Of a DNA stretch of 64,000 nucleotides, positions 46,473 through 60,771 are shown in pieces. How positions within the stretch are numbered: position 1 is the first letter of the stretch; each line of letters starts with the position of its first letter. The notes under the pieces are model-generated. The model was not told the DNA's origin. It made no database searches and saw only the letters and a list, made by a program, of their open reading frames with translations. Both the position numbers and the translations under genes were made by a program. The stretch lies in assembly GCA_947179485.1 (NCBI GenBank), contig OX359246.1, forward strand, positions 7,626,001 to 7,690,000. The letters are read 5' to 3'. The DNA is from Allacma fusca. Lineage: Eukaryota; Arthropoda; Collembola; Symphypleona; Sminthuridae.

Positions 46473-49400
46473 ACAATAATAAAATATTAATATATAATAC
46501 AATTAATATTAGAAGTGACTAACTTGTCTGTGATATTACGGCTCAAAGCATTTCAAAACTACTTCAAAGGCTGGACCTTTTGGTTTTGATCAATGCAGAG
46601 GTTGATTTTGTTGTTATCGAAGGTCTCCAGAAATTTACGTATAATTATTGTTATTGTTGTTTCAGTTTATACCTTCGTTTCGTTGTGACTTGTTACGCAC
46701 GCATTTGCTAAAATAGTGTATATTTCATCCGCGCAATAAAACAAATATTAATTTTTGTAATTTAAAAATTATTTACCCAGTGTTTATGAACCATTTTGTA
46801 TCAACAACAGCAAATTACTTCTGCGTGATGGTAATGCATTACAATTTGTTATGTGTCAAAAATCCACAGTAGTAGTAACTGCACATTTTCAAATCCACGT
46901 TAGGGACGTTCACCAAAGACAACTGGTAATCAAAAATCTAAATCTGAGGAGAAATTAATATTATTTTCAGTACCCTTTTTGAAGGAGCTAACTTCTGATC
47001 AAACATTATTTAAATAGCAGTAGAAATAGTACAAACGAACTCACACTATGGATTCATTTGAAATTGTACATATTCCGTAACAAAGCAAATCCACACATAT
47101 GGTTACCCAGATCAAGCATACACATTCCTGTCGTAAGTGAAATCTCAGAAAAGCTGTTCATTAGCCCTAATTACTTTACTTCCTCTGTTCCTTGGTCTCG
47201 CTTTCGTTACACACCTTTGATATCCTGTCAAGACAAGATTGAACGGATGATAGCTGGCTGACTCTGACTCACAATGAGGTAATACCCATCACTATCCTTT
47301 TTTCCATTGAAAATGTCAATAAGCATGATTAAGTAATTACTCATAAATATAGATGTGTTTCTCCAATCTCGGCAAGAACATCAATGCCGCCGAAGAAATA
47401 AGAGATAACACGTAAACTCTTCGGGAATCCGTTCCACAAGTCCTCATAAACGCAGGAATCAAGGTGTTATACATGTAAGGCAGGTCTTGAATTTCCTTGT
47501 ACCACTTAAAGTCCCTTGTGTCCCTAATAATTTAATTATCGCTCCTTATGAAATTCGTTTAAATTCCTCTAAAGAGCGTTTCTCTACAAGAGCTTTTTTC
47601 TCTGGAATTATTGGGTGCTCTTATAAAGAGAGAGTAAACTGTTTGTTTAAACAAATTGTTTTCCAGACTTTTCAAAAATTTTTTCACAGAATCTGGTCCA
47701 GCATTGTGGTAATGATGATCTTCCAGAACGCAAGACAATTTCTGGTTAGAACTGAATTTTAAATGTATCATTTTGTTTCTGTAAAATTTATTTCTCAAAA
47801 TACTTTTCAGGTTGGGTTGTAGGGAAATTTTGAATGAGGGCACGATAAAGATCAGGGAGCAAGGCTTAGTAAATTCATATTTAGGATCAAAGATGCGGAA
47901 AACAAATTTTTGAATTTGATCTTGCCGTTTTCCTTGGACGAATCCAATGTCATCTTCGGAGTCGGAAATTCCCCGCGAGTGAACCCAACATTTAAGCAAT
48001 AATGAAAAGAGAAAATGTAAGGCCAAAGTTTTACGAACTGATTTACATCAATTCATAAACCTTTCCTCGAATTTCCAGAGACGACAATTTTTGACTTCAG
48101 AAGAGGACTCAAAAGAATCCTCATAAAATTTGCTTCAGACACAAAAATTGATTTGCTTTTTTCGTTTTGGTATTTTCTGATCGAACGTTCAAACAAAAGT
48201 AGACAAAAGCTGAAATTCGGCTATTTCATCATATTTGCTCCTGAAGATTAAATTCCCCAACGGCGCCCTTTGTTCTTACTAGTTATGCCCCTTACCTCTC
48301 TCAACGCAGGATAAATCGAATAAACGATTCTTTGAATGGAATTTGGTCACAAATTTGGCATTTTGCAGCATATGATTTGGTCACAAAAGTAACACGGCTG
48401 AACAAGACTAACGGCTTGCTTAATTTTAAATCATTATTTAATTTGTCAAAAAATAAGGAAAACAATGACTGGATTGGACACTTGATAAAGAATTAGTTTT
48501 CTAATCGAGTTCTGAACATCTACTTATCATACAATCTAAAAAATATAAACAAGAAAAAATGGCGAGCTTTAAAAATGAGCTTCCAGAACATTCTGAGATC
48601 AAATCTAAAAATACACACGAAGTAGGAAAAACTCCATGAAATTCGGTCACCTGGTGTGTTAGTAAACACAATGCTTAGAAGCCACTTATACGCCGAACAC
48701 TGGCGTACACTAACTATATACTGTATATACACAACTATGTCCAGGTTTTTCACACAGTGGCCTTTGAGTTGTCAAAGACCAAGCTGTATAATGCTAATTG
48801 CTAACCATTTGCGGACACTTTGTGAAATATTTCCTCTCATTCCAACATGGACAGGTCCAGAGGGATCCTTTCCAGAAGCAGGTGTCAACTTCCAGAACAC
48901 TCACCTTGCCCTTCGCAACATCAGGTAAACTTTTCCTGATGCAATTAAAAAAATATAGATAAGAAAAAATGGCTTGAGCGTTAAAAATGAGCTTCCAGAA
49001 CATTCTGGGGTCAAATCTAAAAGTATATACAAAGTAGGAAAAGCTCCATGATATTCGGGTCACTGGTGTAAGTAAACACTCAAGTGCACCTTATTAACAT
49101 TATCTCTAAGGTAGTTCATAACAGGAACGTAAACAACAACACTGAAGTCATATCTTTGGGTTTTTGCTGCACTATTGGACTACTGAAGAAGTGTCTTCTG
49201 GATAACCAACTATGGTGACTGACTTCACCCTACATACTCTACAATGTTATTCATTCCACAGCAGAATGAATGAATGAACACACTTTATTTGAGGAAATGC
49301 ATTAGATCAGAGTATAGCATAGAAGACACTGAAACGCCCCTCAGTGACGTACACTAACTACAGTATTTAGTGACATACAAATATATCCAGGTTTTTCACC

Positions 49401-49515
49401 CAGTGCCCTTTCAGTTGTCAAAGACCAAGCTGTAAGTTGCTAATTGCTAACCATTTTCGGATACTTTGTGAAATATTTCCGCTTATTCCAAGATGGACAA
49501 GTCTAGAGGGATCTT

Positions 49516-49731
49516 TTCCAGAAGCACGTGTCAACTTCCAGAACACTCACCTTGCCCTACCCAACATCGGGTTAACTTTTCCTGATGCAATTACATTGAG
49601 GGTTCCCAACCTGGTCCTGTCCAGTTATGTCTGCATAAGTCTAATTAACAGTAAGTCCCATGTTCCAAAGGAAATACATACTTACTCCTGCTTGGGTATA
49701 TAAACTCAGCCGGAGCTATGATTATCGTCAG
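49516..49731 (+). promoter_or_regulatory. Promoter of the exon-1 relic, unit 5
   Basis: Same elements as in unit 1, TATATAAA intact. Confidence 0.62.
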
Positions 49732-49869
49732 AGCATTTGGAGCTACAAGACAGTTTACACCAGAAATACTAAACATTTTACATTACAAGCAGATCTTCAG
49801 CATTAAAGTACGACTTTGACCAAAACTTAAACCTACTCGACCCCACTTTTTTCATTCAATAATTTAACC

Positions 49870-49887
49870 ATGGCTTCCAGTCTTTAA
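49870..49887 (+). pseudogene. Exon-1 relic, unit 5
   Basis: ATGGCTTCCAGTCTTTAA; exon 2 absent. Confidence 0.72.
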
Positions 49888-52113
49888 CTCAAAACTACTT
49901 AAAGGGCTGGATCTGTTGATTTAGTCGAATGCAGATGCTGATGTTGTTGTTATCCAACGTTACCAGAAACTTATGTTCATTTTTGTTGTTGTTTCAGTTT
50001 ATTCCGTTGTTTCGTTGATATGCACGTATTTGTTAAAATAATGTCAATAATTCGTCCGCCCGATAAATAAATAAATATTTATTCTTGTAACTAAAAAATG
50101 CGTATCCTGTGTTTATATGCCATTCTTTATCATCCGCAGCATATCACTTCTGCACAAATGGTGTTACAGTACAATATGACGCGTTTTAAAAATCTGCAGT
50201 AGTAATCACTGCACATTTTCAAATCCTCGTTATGGGGTTTGTCCCTAAAAATAACTGACAATCAGTATCTGAGGAGCAGGTATTGTTATTTTCGGTACCG
50301 TTTTTAAAGGAGCGAATTTCTGGTGATAAATTATTTCCTGAACAGTGGAAATAATACGAGTAGACTCATTGGGTAGGAAAACACATCTAAACATATGTAC
50401 ATGTACAGAGCAAGCATACACATTCCTGTCGTAAGAGAATTCTAAGAGAAGCTGTTCATTAGCCCTAATTACTTGACTTCCTCGGTTCCTTGGTATCCCT
50501 TTCGTTAGACATCTTTGATATAGAGTCAAGGCAAAATTGGACAGGTGATAGCTACCTGACTCTGACTTCCAATGAGGGGATATCAATGCCGCTGGGGAAA
50601 TGGCAGATAATTCCATTGTTTCACTAGTAATTGAATTTAGCTTACACCTGTTCCTTAAACTAACTTGAGCCTGTTAGGTGAATTTGATAAATTCAGTGTT
50701 CAAGTGTTATTTTACGTGGTTGCAGTATAGAATACCATTCAGAGATTTTATTCAGCGAGCAGAGGACATTGATTGTTGTGTTTGGTGTTGTGCAAGTACT
50801 GGGACTGGTGCTTTCAACGCATATTGATTTGCTGTTGTGAGAGCCTCAAAACACTTCTCAACTGAAACATTAGATTCTTCCGCGTCGAGGAAATTCTGTT
50901 GTTTTGTAATAATTGTAAATTTTATAATTTTAAATTCTTTTCAGATTTTTTTTCACAAATGTATTCACAAAATATTTCCCCATTTCCACAAATTACGTGA
51001 TTATCATGATGTATGATTAAAAATAATAAAGATTGTGCTGTGAATTGGGAAATTTTAGCATTAAGCTTTTAATTCTCATAACGCATGTTGGAAATATATT
51101 TTGACTGTAATTATATATAAATTATATATCAGTTTGGTTGAACTTGAATGGAGATTCCAGGAACCGGTCTCCTTGCTTTCTATTTCCGGAAATTTGGACA
51201 TAACCGCAGTAATTTATGGAGCGTGGCAAAGACGATGGAATTTCATTCTTGCTCTTAAGGAGAGAGAGAGTACACCGTATTTTAAAGCAAATAATTTTCC
51301 AGACTTTTCAAAATTTCCTTTGTAGAAACAGGTCATACATTGTGGTACTAATCGTCGTGAACGTAAAGAAACGTTTGGTTTGACCTGGATCCTAAATGTT
51401 TCATTTTGCTACCAACAACCTTTATTTCTCAAATATGTTTTCACGCATGTTTTCATCGCCGAAGCAAGCTAAAAAAAACTAATAGCTAAAAAAGCTAAAA
51501 CAGAAGTTGCTTTTGTGCCCTAGAAAGTTAAAAACAAGTTTTCTGTTTGGGTTTGTCAAAGGAATCAATATTCTGTTACTGAAAATGATAAAAACGCTTG
51601 AAAACGACGAAAATCAACGCTACGATATGTGTATAGTTTATAGTTACCATAAAGTAGTCGAGAAGACTAGACTAATATACATTATAAATTTTTTTATCGT
51701 TTAAATTGCAAGAATTTATGAAAAGTCTTTATTAATTTTTGTATTATTTATTGTACAAAAAGTTAAAAATGTTGTTGACAACAGGTTTAAGAAAAACTAT
51801 ATTTAAGGGCTGATCCCTTCAAGATCCCAGTTCCAAATTTTTATACTAAGGTCCTAGTTACTCAAGGCACCCTCCTGAAAAATTTCATGTAGTTCCAAGG
51901 GGTGGAACACACTTTTCTAGCTTGCAATGCTAAATGAACGGAGACCAGGGGTTTTATTTTAGGAATTTGGTGTTAATTTTTGTTTATTTTTGCAAAGGAA
52001 TGCCAAACCTTAAGGGCTATGCGATTGTAAAAATTCATGGAGATTCACGTTGCATTCCCATTGACTTTAAGCCTTTGACATTCCAAGTGCGACCATTGGT
52101 TCACGAGTTACCT

Positions 52114-52419
52114 GGGCCCTATTTCATAAACATTACAATCCCTACAATTGACTGCAATGACATGGTTTAGAAACGGGTCATAGTACCATGTGATTGGGCG
52201 TCAGCACGGTTTATCAAACTTAGTGCTTCAATTGGCTTACTGTATGACAATTCCCGGGTCTTGGATATCACTCCTCAATGACAAGTTGTAAATATGCACC
52301 AGTAATTACGGTTGGTTTGAGAATTGTTTATGAAACGCCTGTACTTGTAAATTGTCAATAATACAATTGTACTTGTAAAATTGTCATTGTCGGGTTGTAT
52401 TCTTTATGAAATAGGGCCC
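52114..52419. mobile_element. 306-bp MITE, unit 5
   Basis: Same inverted ends as in unit 1. Confidence 0.72.
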
Positions 52420-53095
52420 TGAGAGTCACTTTTTGAGGTATGGGTAAAAGCATACAGGTTGCTTTTTTAGGAGACAAACCTGGGCACGTACACAGACCTG
52501 GGCACATCTCCTTTAAAAACAACTTCTTAATAAGCAGTTAAGAAACATTCTGGCCAAAAAATATCACCATCTGAATAAAAATTACTACAACTAAACAAGA
52601 CTAATGGCTTGCTTAATTTTAAGAAACCCGAAATTAAGGTCTTATTTAATTTCTATTCTAATCTAAAAATAAAGAAAATAATGACTAGAGTCGAGAATGG
52701 ATAAAGAATTGGAAGACTGGTCGTGTTCTCAACAGCTACTCATCATACAATCCAAAAAATATAAATAAGAAAGAATGGATTGAGCGTCAAAAATGAGCTT
52801 CCAGAACATTCTGGGGTCAAATCTAAAAGTACACACAAAGTAGGAAAAGCTCCATGAGATTCGGTCAACTGGTCTGTTAGTAAACACAATACTTAGAAGC
52901 CACTTAAACGCCGAACACTGGCATACACTAACTACTGTATATACGATTATGGGTATCCACGTTTTTCACCCAGTGGCCTTTGAGTTGTCAAAGGCCACTC
53001 ATAGCCTTGCTATATGACGCTAATTACTAGCTCTTTGCAGACACTTACGGAAATATTTCCGCTCATTCCAACATGGACTGGGCCTGAGGGATTAT

Positions 53096-53311
53096 TTCCA
53101 GAAGCACGTGTCAACTTCCAGAACACTCACCTTGCCCTTCGCAACATCAGGTAAACTTTTCCTGATGCAATTACATTGAGGGTTGCCAACCTGGTCCTTT
53201 CCAGTTATGCCTGCATAAATCTAATTAGTAGTAAGTCCCATGTTCCAAGGGAAATACGTACTTGCTCCTGCTTGGGTATATAAACTCAGCCGGAACTATG
53301 ATTATCGTCAG
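53096..53311 (+). promoter_or_regulatory. Promoter of peptide gene D5
   Basis: All elements unchanged, so the frameshifted gene would still be transcribed. Confidence 0.65.
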
Positions 53312-53449
53312 AGCATTTGGAGCTACAAGACAGTCCACACTAGAAATACTAACCATTTAAAATTACAAGCACATCTTCAGCATTATAGTACGACTTTGAC
53401 GCAAAGTTAAAACCTATTCGATCCAACCTACATCATTGTTAATTTAACC

Positions 53450-53793
53450 ATGGCTTCCAGTCTTAAGGTACAACAATCAAATTAATAATAGTAACTTAAC
53501 ATTAGTATTTTATTAGAAATCTTGCACACCAACTTTCTGAGACTTACCATTTTAAAACTATTTTTTAAATAATTGTCTGTCTTTATTATACAGATTTATT
53601 TCATCATAGGATTGTGCGTCCTAGCTTTAGTATCCCTTTTTTGGGGGGCTCACCCGTTCCGGAGAAATCTTGGACGGAGACTTTAGAAGATGCGATTACT
53701 CACCGTGGAGGGCAAAATGCCAGACATCGTGTAGCTCGGTGGGGACCATCGGCCTCTCGTTTCTGGGCTGGACGTAATTCAAAACGTGGATGA
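53450..53793 (+). pseudogene. Peptide gene D5, frameshifted (exons 53450-53467 and 53594-53793)
   Basis: Promoter, exon 1 and splice sites match D1. In exon 2 a C-to-T change at 53,640 and two extra G in the run at 53,643-53,648 shift the frame at the end of the signal peptide. Translation then meets TAG at 53,684-53,686 after about 36 residues, losing the whole basic tail. The remaining sequence to the old stop is otherwise unchanged. All three changes are in or beside homopolymers, and unit 5 has another homopolymer indel, so a sequencing or consensus error is a real alternative to a true pseudogene. Confidence 0.75.
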
Positions 53794-56700
53794 ACAATAA
53801 TAAAATATTAATATATAATACAATTAATATTAGAAGTGACTAACTTGTCTGTGATATTACGGCTCAAAGCATTTCAAAACTACTTCAAAGGCTGGACCTT
53901 TTGGTTTTGATCAATGCAGAGGTTGATTTTGTTGTTATCGAAGGTCTCCAGAAATTTACGTATAATTATTGTTATTGTTGTTTCAGTTTATACCTTCGTT
54001 TCGTTGTGACTTGTTACGCACGCATTTGCTAAAATAGTGTATATTTCATCCGCGCAATAAAACAAATATTAATTTTTGTAATTTAAAAATTATTTACCCA
54101 GTGTTTATGAACCATTTTGTATCAACAACAGCAAATTACTTCTGCGTGATGGTAATGCATTACAATTTGTTATGTGTCAAAAATCCACAGTAGTAGTAAC
54201 TGCACATTTTCAAATCCACGTTAGGGACGTTCACCAAAGACAACTGGTAATCAAAAATCTAAATCTGAGGAGAAATTAATATTATTTTCAGTACCCTTTT
54301 TGAAGGAGCTAACTTCTGATCAAACATTATTTAAATAGCAGTAGAAATAGTACAAACGAACTCACACTATGGATTCATTTGAAATTGTACATATTCCGTA
54401 ACAAAGCAAATCCACACATATGGTTACCCAGATCAAGCATACACATTCCTGTCGTAAGTGAAATCTCAGAAAAGCTGTTCATTAGCCCTAATTACTTTAC
54501 TTCCTCTGTTCCTTGGTCTCGCTTTCGTTACACACCTTTGATATCCTGTCAAGACAAGATTGAACGGATGATAGCTGGCTGACTCTGACTCACAATGAGG
54601 TAATACCCATCACTATCCTTTTTTCCATTGAAAATGTCAATAAGCATGATTAAGTAATTACTCATAAATATAGATGTGTTTCTCCAATCTCGGCAAGAAC
54701 ATCAATGCCGCCGAAGAAATAAGAGATAACACGTAAACTCTTCGGGAATCCGTTCCACAAGTCCTCATAAACGCAGGAATCAAGGTGTTATACATGTAAG
54801 GCAGGTCTTGAATTTCCTTGTACCACTTAAAGTCCCTTGTGTCCCTAATAATTTAATTATCGCTCCTTATGAAATTCGTTTAAATTCCTCTAAAGAGCGT
54901 TTCTCTACAAGAGCTTTTTTCTCTGGAATTATTGGGTGCTCTTATAAAGAGAGAGTAAACTGTTTGTTTAAACAAATTGTTTTCCAGACTTTTCAAAATT
55001 TTTTTCACAGAATCTGGTCCAGCATTGTGGTAATGATGATCTTCCAGAACGCAAGACAATTTCTGGTTAGAACTGAATTTTAAATGTATCATTTTGTTTC
55101 TGTAAAATTTATTTCTCAAAATACTTTTCAGGTTGGGTTGTAGGGAAATTTTGAATGAGGGCACGATAAAGATCAGGGAGCAAGGCTTAGTAAATTCATA
55201 TTTAGGATCAAAGATGCGGAAAACAAATTTTTGAATTTGATCTTGCCGTTTTCCTTGGACGAATCCAATGTCATCTTCGGAGTCGGAAATTCCCCGCGAG
55301 TGAACCCAACATTTAAGCAATAATGAAAAGAGAAAATGTAAGGCCAAAGTTTTACGAACTGATTTACATCAATTCATAAACCTTTCCTCGAATTTCCAGA
55401 GACGACAATTTTTGACTTCAGAAGAGGACTCAAAAGAATACTCATAAAATTTGCTTCAGACACAAAAATTGATTTGCTTTTTTCGTTTTGGTATTTTCTG
55501 ATCGAACGTTCAAACAAAAGTAGACAAAAGCTGAAATTCGGCTATTTCATCATATTTGCTCCTGAAGATTAAATTCCCCAACGGCGCCCTTTGTTCTTAC
55601 TAGTTATGCCCCTTACCTCTCTCAACGCAGGATAAATCGAATAAACGATTCTTTGAATGGAATTTGGTCACAAATTTGGCATTTTGCAGCATATGATTTG
55701 GTCACAAAAGTAACACGGCTGAACAAGACTAACGGCTTGCTTAATTTTAAATCATTATTTAATTTGTCAAAAAATAAGGAAAACAATGACTGGATTGGAC
55801 ACTTGATAAAGAATTAGTTTTCTAATCGAGTTCTGAACATCTACTTATCATACAATCTAAAAAATATAAACAAGAAAAAATGGCGAGCTTTAAAAATGAG
55901 CTTCCAGAACATTCTGAGATCAAATCTAAAAATACACACGAAGTAGGAAAAACTCCATGAAATTCGGTCACCTGGTGTGTTAGTAAACACAATGCTTAGA
56001 AGCCACTTATACGCCGAACACTGGCGTACACTAACTATATACTGTATATACACAACTATGTCCAGGTTTTTCACACAGTGGCCTTTGAGTTGTCAAAGAC
56101 CAAGCTGTATAATGCTAATTGCTAACCATTTGCGGACACTTTGTGAAATATTTCCTCTCATTCCAACATGGACAGGTCCAGAGGGATCCTTTCCAGAAGC
56201 AGGTGTCAACTTCCAGAACACTCACCTTGCCCTTCGCAACATCAGGTAAACTTTTCCTGATGCAATTAAAAAAATATAGATAAGAAAAAATGGCTTGAGC
56301 GTTAAAAATGAGCTTCCAGAACATTCTGGGGTCAAATCTAAAAGTATATACAAAGTAGGAAAAGCTCCATGATATTCGGGTCACTGGTGTAAGTAAACAC
56401 TCAAGTGCACCTTATTAACATTATCTCTAAGGTAGTTCATAACAGGAACGTAAACAACAACACTGAAGTCATATCTTTGGGTTTTTGCTGCACTATTGGA
56501 CTACTGAAGAAGTGTCTTCTGGATAACCAACTATGGTGACTGACTTCACCCTACATACTCTACAATGTTATTCATTCCACAGCAGAATGAATGAATGAAC
56601 ACACTTTATTTGAGGAAATGCATTAGATCAGAGTATAGCATAGAAGACACTGAAACGCCCCTCAGTGACGTACACTAACTACAGTATTTAGTGACATACA

Positions 56701-56836
56701 AATATATCCAGGTTTTTCACCCAGTGCCCTTTCAGTTGTCAAAGACCAAGCTGTAAGTTGCTAATTGCTAACCATTTTCGGATACTTTGTGAAATATTTC
56801 CGCTTATTCCAAGATGGACAAGTCTAGAGGGATCTT

Positions 56837-57052
56837 TTCCAGAAGCACGTGTCAACTTCCAGAACACTCACCTTGCCCTACCCAACATCGGGTTAACTTT
56901 TCCTGATGCAATTACATTGAGGGTTCCCAACCTGGTCCTGTCCAGTTATGTCTGCATAAGTCTAATTAACAGTAAGTCCCATGTTCCAAAGGAAATACAT
57001 ACTTACTCCTGCTTGGGCATATAAACTCAGCCGGAGCTATGATTATCGTCAG
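56837..57052 (+). promoter_or_regulatory. Promoter of the exon-1 relic, unit 6, with altered TATA box
   Basis: The first T of the TATA element is C (57,018), giving CATATAAA; all other elements match unit 1. Core strength is probably reduced. Confidence 0.6.
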
Positions 57053-57190
57053 AGCATTTGGAGCTACAAGACAGTTTACACCAGAAATACTAAACATTTT
57101 ACATTACAAGCAGATCTTCAGCATTAAAGTACGACTTTGACCAAAACTTAAACCTACTCGACCCCACTTTTTTCATTCAATAATTTAACC

Positions 57191-57208
57191 ATGGCTTCCA
57201 GTCTTTAA
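57191..57208 (+). pseudogene. Exon-1 relic, unit 6
   Basis: ATGGCTTCCAGTCTTTAA; exon 2 absent. Confidence 0.72.
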
Positions 57209-59435
57209 CTCAAAACTACTTAAAGGGCTGGATCTGTTGATTTAGTCGAATGCAGATGCTGATGTTGTTGTTATCCAACGTTACCAGAAACTTATGTTCA
57301 TTTTTGTTGTTGTTTCAGTTTATTCCGTTGTTTCGTTGATATGCACGTATTTGTTAAAATAATGTCAATAATTCGTCCGCCCGATAAATAAATAAATATT
57401 TATTCTTGTAACTAAAAAATGCGTATCCTGTGTTTATATGCCATTCTTTATCATCCGCAGCATATCACTTCTGCACAAATGGTGTTACAGTACAATATGA
57501 CGCGTTTTAAAAATCTGCAGTAGTAATCACTGCACATTTTCAAATCCTCGTTATGGGGTTTGTCCCTAAAAATAACTGACAATCAGTATCTGAGGAGCAG
57601 GTATTGTTATTTTCGGTACCGTTTTTAAAGGAGCGAATTTCTGGTGATAAATTATTTCCTGAACAGTGGAAATAATACGAGTAGACTCATTGGGTAGGAA
57701 AACACATCTAAACATATGTACATGTACAGAGCAAGCATACACATTCCTGTCGTAAGAGAATTCTAAGAGAAGCTGTTCATTAGCCCTAATTACTTGACTT
57801 CCTCGGTTCCTTGGTATCCCTTTCGTTAGACATCTTTGATATAGAGTCAAGGCAAAATTGGACAGGTGATAGCTACCTGACTCTGACTTCCAATGAGGGG
57901 ATATCAATGCCGCTGGGGAAATGGCAGATAATTCCATTGTTTCACTAGTAATTGAATTTAGCTTACACCTGTTCCTTAAACTAACTTGAGCCTGTTAGGT
58001 GAATTTGATAAATTCAGTGTTCAAGTGTTATTTTACGTGGTTGCAGTATAGAATACCATTCAGAGATTTTATTCAGCGAGCAGAGGACATTGATTGTTGT
58101 GTTTGGTGTTGTGCAAGTACTGGGACTGGTGCTTTCAACGCATATTGATTTGCTGTTGTGAGAGCCTCAAAACACTTCTCAACTGAAACATTAGATTCTT
58201 CCGCGTCGAGGAAATTCTGTTGTTTTGTAATAATTGTAAATTTTATAATTTTAAATTCTTTTCAGATTTTTTTTCACAAAATGTATTCACAAAATATTTC
58301 CCCATTTCCACAAATTACGTGATTATCATGATGTATGATTAAAAATAATAAAGATTGTGCTGTGAATTGGGAAATTTTAGCATTAAGCTTTTAATTCTCA
58401 TAACGCATGTTGGAAATATATTTTGACTGTAATTATATATAAATTATATATCAGTTTGGTTGAACTTGAATGGAGATTCCAGGAACCGGTCTCCTTGCTT
58501 TCTATTTCCGGAAATTTGGACATAACCGCAGTAATTTATGGAGCGTGGCAAAGACGATGGAATTTCATTCTTGCTCTTAAGGAGAGAGAGAGTACACCGT
58601 ATTTTAAAGCAAATAATTTTCCAGACTTTTCAAAATTTCCTTTGTAGAAACAGGTCATACATTGTGGTACTAATCGTCGTGAACGTAAAGAAACGTTTGG
58701 TTTGACCTGGATCCTAAATGTTTCATTTTGCTACCAACAACCTTTATTTCTCAAATATGTTTTCACGCATGTTTTCATCGCCGAAGCAAGCTAAAAAAAA
58801 CTAATAGCTAAAAAAGCTAAAACAGAAGTTGCTTTTGTGCCCTAGAAAGTTAAAAACAAGTTTTCTGTTTGGGTTTGTCAAAGGAATCAATATTCTGTTA
58901 CTGAAAATGATAAAAACGCTTGAAAACGACGAAAATCAACGCTACGATATGTGTATAGTTTATAGTTACCATAAAGTAGTCGAGAAGACTAGACTAATAT
59001 ACATTATAAATTTTTTTATCGTTTAAATTGCAAGAATTTATGAAAAGTCTTTATTAATTTTTGTATTATTTATTGTACAAAAAGTTAAAAATGTTGTTGA
59101 CAACAGGTTTAAGAAAAACTATATTTAAGGGCTGATCCCTTCAAGATCCCAGTTCCAAATTTTTATACTAAGGTCCTAGTTACTCAAGGCACCCTCCTGA
59201 AAAATTTCATGTAGTTCCAAGGGGTGGAACACACTTTTCTAGCTTGCAATGCTAAATGAACGGAGACCAGGGGTTTTATTTTAGGAATTTGGTGTTAATT
59301 TTTGTTTATTTTTGCAAAGGAATGCCAAACCTTAAGGGCTATGCGATTGTAAAAATTCATGGAGATTCACGTTGCATTCCCATTGACTTTAAGCCTTTGA
59401 CATTCCAAGTGCGACCATTGGTTCACGAGTTACCT

Positions 59436-59741
59436 GGGCCCTATTTCATAAACATTACAATCCCTACAATTGACTGCAATGACATGGTTTAGAAACGGGT
59501 CATAGTACCATGTGATTGGGCGTCAGCACGGTTTATCAAACTTAGTGCTTCAATTGGCTTACTGTATGACAATTCCCGGGTCTTGGATATCACTCCTCAA
59601 TGACAAGTTGTAAATATGCACCAGTAATTACGGTTGGTTTGAGAATTGTTTATGAAACGCCTGTACTTGTAAATTGTCAATAATACAATTGTACTTGTAA
59701 AATTGTCATTGTCGGGTTGTATTCTTTATGAAATAGGGCCC
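59436..59741. mobile_element. 306-bp MITE, unit 6
   Basis: Same inverted ends as in unit 1. Confidence 0.72.
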
Positions 59742-60417
59742 TGAGAGTCACTTTTTGAGGTATGGGTAAAAGCATACAGGTTGCTTTTTTAGGAGACAAA
59801 CCTGGGCACGTACACAGACCTGGGTACATCTCCTTTAAAAACAACTTCTTAATAAGCAGTTAAGAAACATTCTGGCCAAAAAATATCACCATCTGAATAA
59901 AAATTACTACAACTAAACAAGACTAATGGCTTGCTTAATTTTAAGAAACCCGAAATTAAGGTCTTATTTAATTTCTATTCTAATCTAAAAATAAAGAAAA
60001 TAATGACTAGAGTCGAGAATGGATAAAGAATTGGAAGACTGGTCGTGTTCTCAACAGCTACTCATCATACAATCCAAAAAATATAAATAAGAAAGAATGG
60101 ATTGAGCGTCAAAAATGAGCTTCCAGAACATTCTGGGGTCAAATCTAAAAGTACACACAAAGTAGGAAAAGCTCCATGAGATTCGGTCAACTGGTCTGTT
60201 AGTAAACACAATACTTAGAAGCCACTTAAACGCCGAACACTGGCATACACTAACTACTGTATATACGATTATGGGTATCCACGTTTTTCACCCAGTGGCC
60301 TTTGAGTTGTCAAAGGCCACTCATAGCCTTGCTATATGACGCTAATTACTAGCTCTTTGCAGACACTTACGGAAATATTTCCGCTCATTCCAACATGGAC
60401 TGGGCCTGAGGGATTAT

Positions 60418-60633
60418 TTCCAGAAGCACGTGTCAACTTCCAGAACACTCACCTTGCCCTTCGCAACATCAGGTAAACTTTTCCTGATGCAATTACATTG
60501 AGGGTTGCCAACCTGGTCCTTTCCAGTTATGCCTGCATAAATCTAATTAGTAGTAAGTCCCATGTTCCAAGGGAAATACGTACTTGCTCCTGCTTGGGTA
60601 TATAAACTCAGCCGGAACTATGATTATCGTCAG
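60418..60633 (+). promoter_or_regulatory. Promoter of peptide gene D6
   Basis: E-box block and TATATAAA unchanged from D1. Confidence 0.67.
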
Positions 60634-60771
60634 AGCATTTGGAGCTACAAGACAGTCCACACTAGAAATACTAACCATTTAAAATTACAAGCACATCTTC
60701 AGCATTATAGTACGACTTTGACGCAAAGTTAAAACCTATTCGATCCAACCTACATCATTGTTAATTTAACC

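Larger units (their letters stand above)
41628..48947 (+). repeat. Tandem array unit 4 (7,320 bp)
   Basis: Shares T at 45,750 and A at 47,678 with unit 3 but lacks unit 3's two private bases. Gene-poor stretches lie at 42,568-44,124, 44,125-45,246, 46,473-48,250 and 48,251-48,947. Confidence 0.92.
48948..56268 (+). repeat. Tandem array unit 5 (7,321 bp)
   Basis: The only unit of different length. One A is missing from the A run near 50,957, and two extra G lie at 53,643-53,648 inside gene D5. It also has A at 55,440 (C elsewhere). Gene-poor stretches lie at 49,888-51,443, 51,444-52,565, 53,794-55,571 and 55,572-56,268. Confidence 0.92.
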
